Below are positions 50,510-59,707 of a stretch of 64,000 nt of DNA, one piece after another. The translations under genes were made by a program, and so were the position numbers. Origin of the DNA: Endotrypanum monterogeii (lineage: Eukaryota > Euglenozoa > Kinetoplastea > Trypanosomatida > Trypanosomatidae); contig CM007319.1 in NCBI GenBank assembly GCA_000333855.2, positions 713,081-777,080 on the forward strand. Reading direction: 5' to 3'. Under the pieces are notes generated by a model. That model saw only the letters and a program-made list of their open reading frames with translations, ran no database searches and was not told the DNA's origin. The number at the start of each line of letters is the position of its first letter. Positions within the stretch are counted from its first letter, which is position 1.

Positions 50510-52147
50510 ATGTCACTTCGACTGGAGTCAATACGCGCGTACCGCGAACTTTATCTGGCTGTGTCACGTTCAGCTAATGGGTGCGCGCTGTACAACAGTT
50601 CGGGGTTAATGAACTACGTGTCATGGCGTTTTGGAAAGGAAGCGGAAACGCACAATCGCCAGCTTGCCGATGCTCTGAGGGCTTTGGAACGACGCGCCGG
50701 TGATAAGAGATGGAAAAAGCTGCGACGCGCCGCAAGTGGCCACGCCCAGGCAAAAGTTTTAGAACAGTATCAAAGGTATATTTCTAAGGAAATCGATCGT
50801 ACACGAGCCCTTGCCCAGGCACTGTACATGGCTCCCGGAAACCAGCAACTGACATCGGTGCTGCAGGTCCTTTCCGCTGGTGTTGGAAATCGACCATATC
50901 AGCAGATGATGGAGTCAAGCTTCCTATCTTTAATTGAGCACGAAGCTAAAAAGAATTCTCGTAACGAGGCTGCTGATCATGTCACTAGCGAGCGTCAAAA
51001 TCGAATAATGCTTCAGGCACTGTTGCCGTACGCGGAGCGGCTTCTTCTTGTTCACCGTACGGCAGTCGGGGAATACAATCGAGAAAGCTCACTGGTTTAT
51101 TTAACACCCTCTCAGATGACAGAGTCAATAATTGCAAATCGAAGTGGTGTGTCTGCTGCTCATCTGCGTGTAGGCCGTGTTCACTTGGTGGTAGAGGTTG
51201 ATGAGACCTACAACAAGCAGGTGGTTTACGTTTGCTGTACTCGACAAGATGGCGTCGATACGGGCAGTTACGACTGGACCCAGGAGGTGGAGCGTCTGGA
51301 GATAAGTGAAACGGAAGAAGTTCGAAAAACTCTGTTTCACAGCCAGTACTTACTTATTGCAACTCGAATTTGTGACTCTCTTCTCCATGACTCTCCTCTG
51401 CACCCTACGCGCAGCACCGTCGTGATTGGGCACGCGGTTGGTGGGGCGGTGGGCTTGATTTTATCACTTCTGCTCTCTCAACGTGGGTTTGTGGTGTCCA
51501 ATACGATTTCTCTTGGTGCCCCGAAATGTTTGCAAGGAACACTAGAGCGTTATATTGCGGCAATAAATCCAATTCGGGTCGTTTTGGCTGGTGACCCGCT
51601 CGTAGAGCTTCCTGTCACAGGTGCGGAGGGGGCGCCCTTTGTCCACATTGGTGAAATTCTCCTGCTGTCTCCATCTAATTCATTCACAGGTTCATCACCT
51701 GCGGTCGATACGGTCGAGTCCAAGAGAGGCTCCAAAGCCGTCCCTGCCACCCCCTCTTCTCCGGAAAACGACAGTTTCACAGCTGAGTCTCTCAGTGCTA
51801 TGATGGGTGACTTGTATAGCGTTCAAATTGCTAGTGACACCGCGGATGCTCCCTCCACAGCTGCATCGGAGGCCTTCAGAGGAGTGGAAGACTCGCACGC
51901 TGAGAAGGACGACCTTGCAGAGGAAGCTGCTGAGGAGCTTTCTATAGCCGCGCAGCGATACCGCGATCAGTTTTTGGTGGAACATTACCTGCAGCATTTG
52001 CAAAATCCGTCAGTAGAACTGACGTACGCCGAGGGAGATGAGGTGTGGGATGAAGGAGACTACGAAGAGTTGAAGCGAAGCGTCACTAAAGAGCCGTCGG
52101 TAACTCCTGAAGAGCGTCGCATTCGCGATCTGCGCGGTCCACTGTGA
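50510..52147 (+). CDS. Class 3 lipase-like protein lacking the nucleophile serine
   Basis: The 545-residue protein has an N-terminal helical region (1-165), then an alpha/beta-hydrolase domain of lipase class 3 type (about 220-390), then an acidic disordered tail. The strand-turn-helix at the nucleophile elbow reads VVIGHAVGGAVGLIL, where active lipases have GHSxGG; the serine position is Ala309. Other landmarks are kept: the GAPK turn, Asp362 in the AGDPLVELPV segment and His379 in FVHIGE are at the expected places for the acid and base. As it stands the protein should be catalytically dead or use another mechanism, so a binding or scaffolding role is possible. I prefer the ATG at 50510, which follows the splice acceptor. 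The in-frame ATG at 50402 would add 36 residues encoded by the pyrimidine tract itself. There is no signal peptide from the preferred start. Confidence 0.82.
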   Translation: MSLRLESIRAYRELYLAVSRSANGCALYNSSGLMNYVSWRFGKEAETHNRQLADALRALERRAGDKRWKKLRRAASGHAQAKVLEQYQRYISKEIDRTRALAQALYMAPGNQQLTSVLQVLSAGVGNRPYQQMMESSFLSLIEHEAKKNSRNEAADHVTSERQNRIMLQALLPYAERLLLVHRTAVGEYNRESSLVYLTPSQMTESIIANRSGVSAAHLRVGRVHLVVEVDETYNKQVVYVCCTRQDGVDTGSYDWTQEVERLEISETEEVRKTLFHSQYLLIATRICDSLLHDSPLHPTRSTVVIGHAVGGAVGLILSLLLSQRGFVVSNTISLGAPKCLQGTLERYIAAINPIRVVLAGDPLVELPVTGAEGAPFVHIGEILLLSPSNSFTGSSPAVDTVESKRGSKAVPATPSSPENDSFTAESLSAMMGDLYSVQIASDTADAPSTAASEAFRGVEDSHAEKDDLAEEAAEELSIAAQRYRDQFLVEHYLQHLQNPSVELTYAEGDEVWDEGDYEELKRSVTKEPSVTPEERRIRDLRGPL

Positions 52148-52897
52148 CGCCGTTCCACTACACAATTCCTTAATTTTTTTTTTTCTCTAACTCTGCTTCT
52201 TTGATTATCGTGTGTTTATGGGTGGGTGTTCTCACTTCTAGTTCTATCGACTCGGTGCAGGATCCGTAGGGTACTGCGCTGATCTGGAAGGATGCTTCAG
52301 ATTGAAAGGATGCGACTATGCCCATTCCTTTTGATTCCTTTTTCTCTCCCCCACACGCGCACTGTATCGGACCTGCAACCACCGAAATCACTGTGACTGT
52401 AAATATTGACAAAGTCGAATGCAAATCCAGAAGGAGTCCTTCGTCGAAGGGGTCGCAGCGTATCCAACGAAAGTTTCTCAGAGCCGGATGTCCGTATCGG
52501 CTGAAAGCAATGCTGGTCAGAAAGGAGAGCTGCAGTTTCTCAGAAGATACATAAAGAGTTGTGTTTCTTTCAAAAGTCTCCAATAGCTGAGTGCCACGAG
52601 CATGCACTGCACCTGGCAATGTCCTGCAGCCGACAGAATTCATCTTTCTCCTCCTCGTCTCCCATTCCTTCGTTCCTGTGTTATTATATATATATATATA
52701 TACAATTTGTGTCTCACTCATCAATTCGACACAGTCACCCATCTCCATCTCCTTGGCAAACAGAATCGGCCTGCCCTAGCGAGCATCCTTTCGTATTAGG
52801 GCCCAGTGACACTGAAAGGACTTCCCGAAGTGCACCGACAACCTGACTCACGGTGAATTTTTTTCCTGAGGGCCAATCATTAAAACGAGACGAAGAC
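52148..52897. other. Intergenic region before the first dehydrogenase
   Basis: No gene seen. It has a pyrimidine tract at 52640-52680, a TA run at 52685-52702 and a possible splice AG at 52733-52734, giving a 5' UTR of about 160 bases for the next gene. Confidence 0.5.
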
Positions 52898-54229
52898 ATG
52901 AAGCTTGGGTACAAGAGCGAGGCGGGTGCAGGACTCCTAGGAGTGGCAGCTGTGATTGGTTGTTTTTTTATTCCATGGCGATGTGTTACTGTTGTCATTC
53001 CTTTGTGGGTTGTGGTGAGCCGAATGGTCGCGCGGGGTGCAATGAATCACGCGCGCCCCGTTACAGATGCGGATACCAAGGAGGAAAAGGCTCGGTCACG
53101 CTTCGTGATGTCGCGTGACATGCCATTGGCGATGCGTCCAGTCGCCATTGTGACGGGGACGAACAGCGGGATCGGCTACTGGACTGCTGTAGGGCTGGCT
53201 GTGGAGGGCTACGAGGTGGTGATTACGTGCCGGACAGCAGTCTTGACGCAGCGGACGGCTTTGGAGATTCAGCAGGAGGCTGAGCGCCGTCGTGCTGCGC
53301 GACCGCAGCGGTACGCACACTCACCAGCATCGGTAGTGGTGAAGGGACAGCTGCCTCTGGAGTGCGATGATTTCGACAGTGTGCGGGTGTTTGCAGACTG
53401 GGTAGCGAGAAAGTACTCAGATCGGAACGTCCAAGTGCTGGTGAACAATGCGGGTTGTATACTGAATAGCCTGCTGTTTTCCAGGTTCAACCCAAACTTG
53501 GAGTTGCACACGGCTGCAAACAGCCTTGGTCCGCTTCTCCTGACAGAGCTTTTGCTGCCTGTTTTGGAGAAGCACGGAGGCCGCGTGGTGTATGTCTCCA
53601 GCGAGGCACATCGCTTTCCGCAGTCGGTTCTCCTCCCCGGTTTCTTCAGTGCGTGGAGGTCGATACACTCGTTCAACGCCTGCAACGGCTTCATTAATGG
53701 AAAGTTACTCGAAGCATTAAAGGAGCTCAACCAAGGTGCGGTCAAGTCTTGCGGGGTGCTTCACGATCATTCGCTACGGAACGCCTTTGTCCGTTATGGC
53801 ACTAGCAAGCTTCTGAACACCTACCACGCTCACATTATTGCGCGCCGCTACCGCGATGTGAAGGTTGAGGCGGAACGTGTGTACGCCTGTTCGTTGCACC
53901 CGGGCTGTGTTGCAACTAGAGTCAGCCGCGACTTTTTTGGGAATGTTTGGTTTACCCTATTCTCATGGGTGTCTTTGCTTTTCATGAAGACTTCAGAGGA
54001 GGGTGCGCAGACGACGCTGCACTGCTGCATGTGTCCGCGCGAGGAGCTGGAGCTGGTTTCGCCGTCTGGTGAGAAGCCAACGAAGAGCGCTGATGCGGTA
54101 AGCCCATACTTTGTGGAGTGCTCAGACAAAACGACAAACATGCTCCTTGCCTATGCTTGGGACCTCAAGGAGGCGGCGGCGGTTTATCAGTGGTGCCTGC
54201 AGCAGGTTGGTTTGGCTAAAAATGTGTGA
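52898..54229 (+). CDS. Membrane-anchored short-chain dehydrogenase/reductase (retinol dehydrogenase/WWOX-like)
   Basis: The 443-residue protein is an NAD(P)-dependent short-chain dehydrogenase. A hydrophobic N-terminal region (about residues 10-48) has one or two membrane segments. The cofactor motif TGTNSGIG is at 86-93, NNAG at 183-186, the serine of the YVSS motif at 234-235 and the catalytic Tyr300 and Lys304 in YGTSK. HPGCVATR after the active site is typical of the retinol-dehydrogenase/WWOX-type subfamily. The substrate (lipid, sterol or other hydrophobic carbonyl) cannot be read from sequence. A long insertion rich in hydrophobic residues lies between the serine and the tyrosine motifs (236-299). 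The start is the ATG at 52898; an in-frame GTG 15 codons upstream is ignored. A second dehydrogenase of the same general class lies downstream at about 59.7-61.1 kb. Confidence 0.92.
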   Translation: MKLGYKSEAGAGLLGVAAVIGCFFIPWRCVTVVIPLWVVVSRMVARGAMNHARPVTDADTKEEKARSRFVMSRDMPLAMRPVAIVTGTNSGIGYWTAVGLAVEGYEVVITCRTAVLTQRTALEIQQEAERRRAARPQRYAHSPASVVVKGQLPLECDDFDSVRVFADWVARKYSDRNVQVLVNNAGCILNSLLFSRFNPNLELHTAANSLGPLLLTELLLPVLEKHGGRVVYVSSEAHRFPQSVLLPGFFSAWRSIHSFNACNGFINGKLLEALKELNQGAVKSCGVLHDHSLRNAFVRYGTSKLLNTYHAHIIARRYRDVKVEAERVYACSLHPGCVATRVSRDFFGNVWFTLFSWVSLLFMKTSEEGAQTTLHCCMCPREELELVSPSGEKPTKSADAVSPYFVECSDKTTNMLLAYAWDLKEAAAVYQWCLQQVGLAKNV

Positions 54230-54611
54230 AACTGTTGCAATACAAAAGAAGGGTGATTTGTTTTGTTAGGCCGAATCTGAGGCGGTGTATAGTTTATTTT
54301 TATGGCGACGTCTGTGCGTTTATTTTCTCCTCCAATATTTGGGGTCGTGTGTATCGCTATTGGATTCTGACAATCGTTGAGTGTTGTTTTTGTGATTCTT
54401 TTACAGAAGTTTTTTTCCGTTTTCCTCATGTTCCTAATCTCATTCTGCTCCTCCTTTGTGTTTGTCTCTTTTGTGCATTGTTGACTATGGTGCCGGTTTC
54501 TCGCTCTCGCTCTTTTTTTTTTTTTTTTACTCCCTCGCCGCAAAGCATGTGAAGCGAGATCGAAAACCTTCATTTTTCCGCTTAATGGAGGTCGCTCTCA
54601 ACATCTCCCCT

Positions 54612-54614
<3 letters not shown>

Positions 54615-54652
<38 letters not shown>
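54615..54652. repeat. (TA)19 microsatellite left of the assembly gap
   Basis: A perfect TA run of 38 bases ends 12 bases before the N run. Confidence 0.95.
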
Positions 54653-54653
<1 letters not shown>

Positions 54654-54664
54654 TACGACGTCGT

Positions 54665-54684
54665 NNNNNNNNNNNNNNNNNNNN
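54665..54684. other. Assembly gap (20 N)
   Basis: Twenty undetermined bases. The fixed size suggests a placeholder of unknown true length. The flanking bases 54653-54664 and 54685-54760 consist of chained tac, cgt and gta words and may be low-quality consensus. Confidence 0.98.
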
Positions 54685-54755
54685 CGAACGTTACGAAACG
54701 TACCTTAACTACCCTTACTTACGTACGTAGTCGTACTCTACTACTACACTACCGT

Positions 54756-54760
<5 letters not shown>

Positions 54761-54795
<35 letters not shown>
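54761..54795. repeat. TA microsatellite right of the assembly gap
   Basis: A perfect TA run of about 35 bases. With the run at 54615-54652 it may represent one longer TA array collapsed or broken by the assembler. Confidence 0.93.
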
Positions 54796-54797
<2 letters not shown>

Positions 54798-55296
54798 CAT
54801 CGCTTGGTTATAGTATTGATTGGAAGCTCCTTCACTTGTCTCTGTTTTTGACTGGTTTCCTCTCTAATAGGACATTTTTTTTTAAAATATTTCTTGTTTC
54901 AAATTTTCTCTACTTCTTCCCACCAGTTTCCTCCTCCTTTTTTTTTTTTTTACCTGGGTCTTTTCTTGTAGAGTGTTGCGGCACTGCTGCGGAGACGTAA
55001 CGGGAACGAAGAATCGATTTTGTGACATTTTTAGCGTCTCAATCCCCCCCCCCCTTTACATGGAGGAGAAAGGCGGAGGGGGAAGAAATGCCCTTACATG
55101 AATGTGAGATGCGCAGGATAAGATAAAAAAAAAAGGGTAGGGGCAGAAGAAAATACACACTAAACATTACGCAAAGACACGCATCCTATGGGTCGATATA
55201 GGTGTCGTATTGGTCGTGACATCATCAGAAATTGGAAACTGTCCAAATAGTGAGTGAAATATCTTGCCTTTACCGTTACATTTTGGCAGTGAAACG

Positions 55297-55336
<40 letters not shown>
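55297..55336. repeat. Compound (CA)n(TA)n microsatellite
   Basis: A CA run of about 11 units passes directly into a TA run of about 9 units, upstream of the adenine aminohydrolase gene. Confidence 0.95.
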
Positions 55337-55997
55337 ATTTTATATCTACATCATTTTTGACTGCGGCTCATTTGCTGTCGTATCTATTGTTTGCCCCTTT
55401 CGCGGGTTCCCCCACACGAAGAAAACTGACTGAGTTGTACCGTTCGCCTGCTGGCACGAAGCCAAGGGCCCTGGTCGCATCCTGCTTCCTTCCCTATGCT
55501 TCAAGGCTGCTGCTTTTTTCTGGCCTCCGAGGCTCCACTTATGTACGTCCATGTGTATGTGCTTCGAAATACACACACACACACACGGATGAAGGAAGAG
55601 GGGCGTGGTTTGCAGTGCAGGTTTTCTACTACGAGTATTATTATCATATATACTTTTCCAGTGACATAGTGAGGGTAGTTACCAGTAAGTTTTTTTCCCT
55701 TTCTCCCCTAACAAATCAAAACCCGATATACGCTCATAGTCTCACATGGGCTGCTTCTGGAACATTGACACAAGTGAGGGCATTTGGGAATGTTTGTCCC
55801 CTGGGATTTATTTACATCTCCCTTTGAAGTCTTTTTTTTTGCTTCTACAGATATGAAGCGTGGCTGGGAGGGGCGAATAGGCGTCTATGTTGCAACGTCT
55901 ATTCCGGGCTCGACGCCCCGTCCCGAGAATGCTTTGCTGCCTATTTATTCCATCATCATCTCGCTGCTTTTGCTCCCTTTTCTACGCTGTCCCCCAG

Positions 55998-56028
55998 ACG
56001 TTTTCTCTTTCTCCCCCGTTTTGAACAG
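55998..56028 (+). promoter_or_regulatory. Probable spliced-leader acceptor for adenine aminohydrolase
   Basis: A pyrimidine tract (55999-56021) ends in GAACAG, with AG at 56027-56028. This leaves a 12-base 5' UTR ending in GCCACC directly before the ATG. Another usable AG lies at 55996-55997. Confidence 0.5.
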
Positions 56029-56040
56029 CGGCTCGCCACC

Positions 56041-57165
56041 ATGATCGATAAAAACCTCATCGAGCGCCTTATTGAGGCTTTGCCCAAGGCAGAGCTGCAC
56101 GTCCACATCGAGGGAACGCTAAGCCCAGAGATGCTCTTTCGGCTGGCGAGGAAGAATAGGATACAGATCCCATACGAGACAGTGGAGGAGGTGCGTGCAG
56201 CCTACCAATTCACTGACCTGCAGTCGTTTCTGGAGCTTTACTACCGAGCCATGTCTGTTCTTGTTACGGAGGATGACTTCGCCGAGCTAGCGTACGCCTA
56301 CACGCGTATGATGCATGAAAGTAACATTTGTCACGCCGAGCCCTTTTTCGATCCTCAAGGCCACCTCAGCCGCGGCATTACATTTCGTGCGCTCTATGAT
56401 GGGCTGATGCAAGGCTTTCGCCGAGGCGAAGCCGATTTTGGAATTAGTGTAGCGCTCATCTTTAGTTTTCTTCGTCATCTCTCTGAGGAGGAGTGCTTAG
56501 GGCTACTGCAAGATGCTACGCATCCCGACAACGGCGCGTACATCCGTGAGTTGTTCGCGGCGAAAGCGTTTGTGGCGGTGGGCTTAGACTCTTCAGAGCT
56601 CGGCAATCCACCCGAGAAGTTCACCCGGCTCTACCGCTACTGCCGTGACGAGCTCAAGGTGCCATTCTTTGTAGCGCACGCGGGGGAGGAGGGCCCGCCT
56701 GACTACATAAGGAATGCTGTGAGTGTCCTGGCGGTCGATCGCATCGACCACGGTGTGGCTGCCCGTCTTGACCCGGGTCTGTGCAAGGAGCTTCGTGAGA
56801 AGCGCATTCCTCTGACTGTCTGTCCGACGTCGAATGTTGCCCTGAAGGTCTTCAAGGATCGTGCGACGTGCGGCACGGCGGTGATGAACTTGATTCTGGA
56901 GGAGGGACTCTGTGTCACTATCAACTCCGATGATCCAGCTTATTTTGGTGGCGATGTGCGAGAAAGCTTCCGCATCCTCGCCGAAACGGGTCGACTCACC
57001 CCGATCACACTGAAGCAGCTGGTGCTCAAATCGTTTGACAGCAGCTTCATCGCTGAAGAGCGCAAGCGCGCGTATGCAGAGATGGTGGAAAGCGCCTTTA
57101 GAGAGATCTGCGGGGATGAATTCGTGACGGAGGGATCGAATGCAAATGGGGGGTGCAAACCGTGA
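56041..57165 (+). CDS. AAH: Adenine aminohydrolase (adenine deaminase)
   Basis: The 374-residue enzyme converts adenine to hypoxanthine and ammonia in purine salvage. It belongs to the adenosine/AMP deaminase superfamily, a zinc-dependent TIM barrel. Visible active-site residues are His20 and His22 in ELHVHIEGT, His213 and Glu216 in HAGEEG, His237 in RIDHGV and Asp297-Asp298 in SDDPAYFGG. FFDPQGHLSRGI and SDDPAYFGG are typical of the fungal/Leishmania adenine deaminase branch, whereas adenosine deaminases usually have a different residue set after the DDP. Length matches the family. The C-terminus, GGCKP, is not a classical PTS1 glycosome signal. Leishmania is known to have this enzyme. The ATG is in a strong context 12 bases after a splice acceptor. 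Adenosine deaminase is the main alternative; I consider it less likely. Confidence 0.93.
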   Translation: MIDKNLIERLIEALPKAELHVHIEGTLSPEMLFRLARKNRIQIPYETVEEVRAAYQFTDLQSFLELYYRAMSVLVTEDDFAELAYAYTRMMHESNICHAEPFFDPQGHLSRGITFRALYDGLMQGFRRGEADFGISVALIFSFLRHLSEEECLGLLQDATHPDNGAYIRELFAAKAFVAVGLDSSELGNPPEKFTRLYRYCRDELKVPFFVAHAGEEGPPDYIRNAVSVLAVDRIDHGVAARLDPGLCKELREKRIPLTVCPTSNVALKVFKDRATCGTAVMNLILEEGLCVTINSDDPAYFGGDVRESFRILAETGRLTPITLKQLVLKSFDSSFIAEERKRAYAEMVESAFREICGDEFVTEGSNANGGCKP

Positions 57166-59665
57166 GGGCGAGTACATTTTCTTGGTGCCCTTGTCGCTGC
57201 TGGTAAGAGAGCTTCGCGCCGTTTCTTCTTTTCCGTGTATCTTATTGCGTTGGTGCTCCTCTCTTCTATCAGAAATGTAGACGCATCGTCGATACATCTT
57301 CTCAGGACAACAGGAAGCCCACCGACTTCTATCATTCTTTTTCTTTTTCAAATTCTTTTGCGCCTCTTGAGTCCGTTTACCCCCCCCCCTCCCCCTCCCC
57401 CATTCTTTGGGAGGTTTTGACTACTTGAGCTTTGTTGTGTGTGTAAGATAGTGGTCTCTGCATCTTCCCTCCGCTCTTGGCTACCCTCTTCCGTGACACT
57501 CCTTATTGTGTCTTTATTTTCTTCCTTTTTATCGTTTTAATGAGGAGGAAATGACCAGGGATGAGGGGTGGGAGGAAGGAGAAGGAGCTGATCACACTGC
57601 ACGAATTCTATTGTAGAAAAATTTTCACTCCTTTTCACTTCTTTTTTTTTTTCCGTTTTTCGTTTGGTGTCTCTCATTACTGTAATTTAAATTGACCTAA
57701 TTTTTGCGTTGTGCGTTCATGCTTTTGGATTCTTTCTTGTAGTCCATGGACGTGTGAGACACCGGTAAGAGGGGAAGAAAACGGGACTTGAAAGTCGATC
57801 TCGCCTCCATCTGGTCTCCTAGTTACGTAGCTGATTTACTTATTCATTTTTATGAATCATATTCACGTGTATTCACCTCAGTGCTCACACAGTTGAGCAG
57901 CCGCGCACGCCAACATATATGTTGTAGCGGAGGCGATTGTACTTCCCTATCCGTTGGGTAGAAAAATGAATCATGAAGCCGTTGGTGTCACGAGAAGAGT
58001 GCATATAGAGAAGGGAAAGGAAGGTAGAAAAGCGAAGGGGCATCCGAAAACGAAACCGGGTAGAATGCGCTGAAGAGCAGGTGCTCTCATGGAGAAGGGG
58101 AGGTGTTCTGTCTCCACGTGCGTGGCTTCTGTATTGCAACTGGGTCGTGCTGTTACACACATTTCGTCTTGTGTTTATTTCGAACTCAACACTAATCTGC
58201 ACATTTTCTCGTCGTTTCTTCACAACTGTCTCTGTTAGCGCACCCTTTTTTTTTTTTTGCATTACTTGAGCTGTACCGGTTTCGGAGCTATCAGGCCCAA
58301 TGAATGGCGTCTGTTTTTGTGAATCCTGAGAAAGGTGGATGACCTCCGATGAAATGAGGTATGTAGTGGGGTTGGTGGGTGGGTGGGTGGAGGGTGCACG
58401 TGGGCACCTATGAGCGACAGAGGGATGTATATCCTTCTTGATTCTTTGGCTGCCACCGCTTTTCACTCACGTATACCCATATTACCCATTCATTAACATA
58501 TTGTGTAGCTGTTGTCTGTCGCCATTTCTCCTTCATGCAAACCCTCCCTTTTCTTTTTGACTGATCATCGTTCTTATCGGATGATGAGGCGTTTTTCTTC
58601 TTGGATTTATTTCGCCGATCTGCAATTACGGTGCGCCGAGTCAGTGGTGGGGGCAGCATGGTAGAAAAAAAACCAAGTACGAGGAGATCAATGCAAACAC
58701 GAGTGTGTGGGGGGTAGGCGGGGTGAGTGTACTCTTCTTATGGTGGCTGGTGCACCCTTCTGACAAAGTATTGCTTCAGAGGTTAAGGTTAGAATGCCTA
58801 TGGTCTTCGTCTCAGTGCATAATCTTCTGTCAACGTAGGGTCGACTTGCCGAAGCACTGGATGCGCATACAAAAATCAACATATTCAAAACTTTTTTTTT
58901 TGCTGTTCCGGCTTCTACCACACAGCAAAGGCTGGCAGTACATTCTTTTTCGAATTTAGCCGGTGTGATTTGGAGGTCAGGGGTGCACCTACGCTCCCCG
59001 CTTACAGAACTTGGGATGGGAGGGGGTGTGTATGGGGGAGGCGGGGAAACAGCCAACGATTATCGAAGCACCATGGTTTCAGTGCAGACGCTCACGTCAA
59101 CGTTCTTCCCTTTCCATCGCTCTCTCTGTGTTCTGTATTTTCCTACCGTTTCTTGATGATGTCGCCACCACCACGACCACGACCACCTCCAAGCTCAGAT
59201 TTCCTTTGGTGTGATCTTCCCTAATGCACCGGTAATTATCATCTTTTGGATATGTATTGCGTGAAACGTATCATATCGTCGACAAGTCGTTTTCATTAGC
59301 AAAGGGAACTAATACACCCATGCCCCGATACATTCTCACCTCACCCACGTTTCCCTGCCCTTCCCTCCTCTCTTCTCCACCGCACAGTGCATGTTTCTGA
59401 GGGTACTTAAATGGCAGATGCTCTTTGTGTTTGAGGTTATCCAGCTGTTATTGCTTTATTATTATTATTACCACTGGCGATCGTTTTCGATCCCATTTCC
59501 CTTCCCCCCTCTGTGAGGCGCACGATTTTTCCTGAAGGGCGCAATTCTTTTTCTTTAAACATCAACTCAATATATATTCATAATATCGACAAAAAAAAAT
59601 ATTACGAGGTCCAACATATACATGTAAACACACACACATATATATATACATATATATATATATAT
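57166..59665. other. Intergenic region before the second dehydrogenase
   Basis: No supported gene. It has poly-T and C-rich tracts, GGGT repeats at 58373-58390 and a purine-rich segment near 57540-57600. A minus-strand frame of 193 codons at 57885-58466 has no recognisable motif. Two possible splice acceptors for the next gene are AG at 59515-59516, after a strong C/T tract, and AG near 59687-59688. Confidence 0.5.
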
Positions 59666-59667
59666 AT
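59628..59667. repeat. Compound CA/TA microsatellite at a possible start codon
   Basis: A CA run passes into an imperfect TA run whose last bases form the ATG at 59666. Length changes here would alter the reading-frame extension upstream of the second dehydrogenase. Confidence 0.9.
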
Positions 59668-59707
59668 GTTTCACCTCTTTTCATCTGAGGTGGCAGCATT
59701 TGCCACC

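Larger units (their letters stand above)
54230..56040. other. Intergenic region with assembly gap
   Basis: No gene seen. It contains poly-T tracts, long TA runs on both sides of a run of 20 N, and a CA-TA compound microsatellite at 55297-55336. Ordinary pyrimidine-rich leader sequence precedes the adenine aminohydrolase gene. Open frames here come from repeats. Confidence 0.55.

Noticed and set aside
52170..52748. Minus-strand frame of 192 codons
   Set aside because: Passes through a TA repeat and has no domain; opposite strand to all real genes.
55855..56044. Upstream frame overlapping the adenine aminohydrolase ATG by an ATGA
   Set aside because: Likely splice acceptors at 55997 and 56028 would remove its start from the mature mRNA, so it is probably not a regulatory upstream frame.
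57885..58466. Minus-strand frame of 193 codons between adenine aminohydrolase and the second dehydrogenase
   Set aside because: No recognisable motif, lies opposite pyrimidine-rich leader sequence, and runs against an all-plus gene array.
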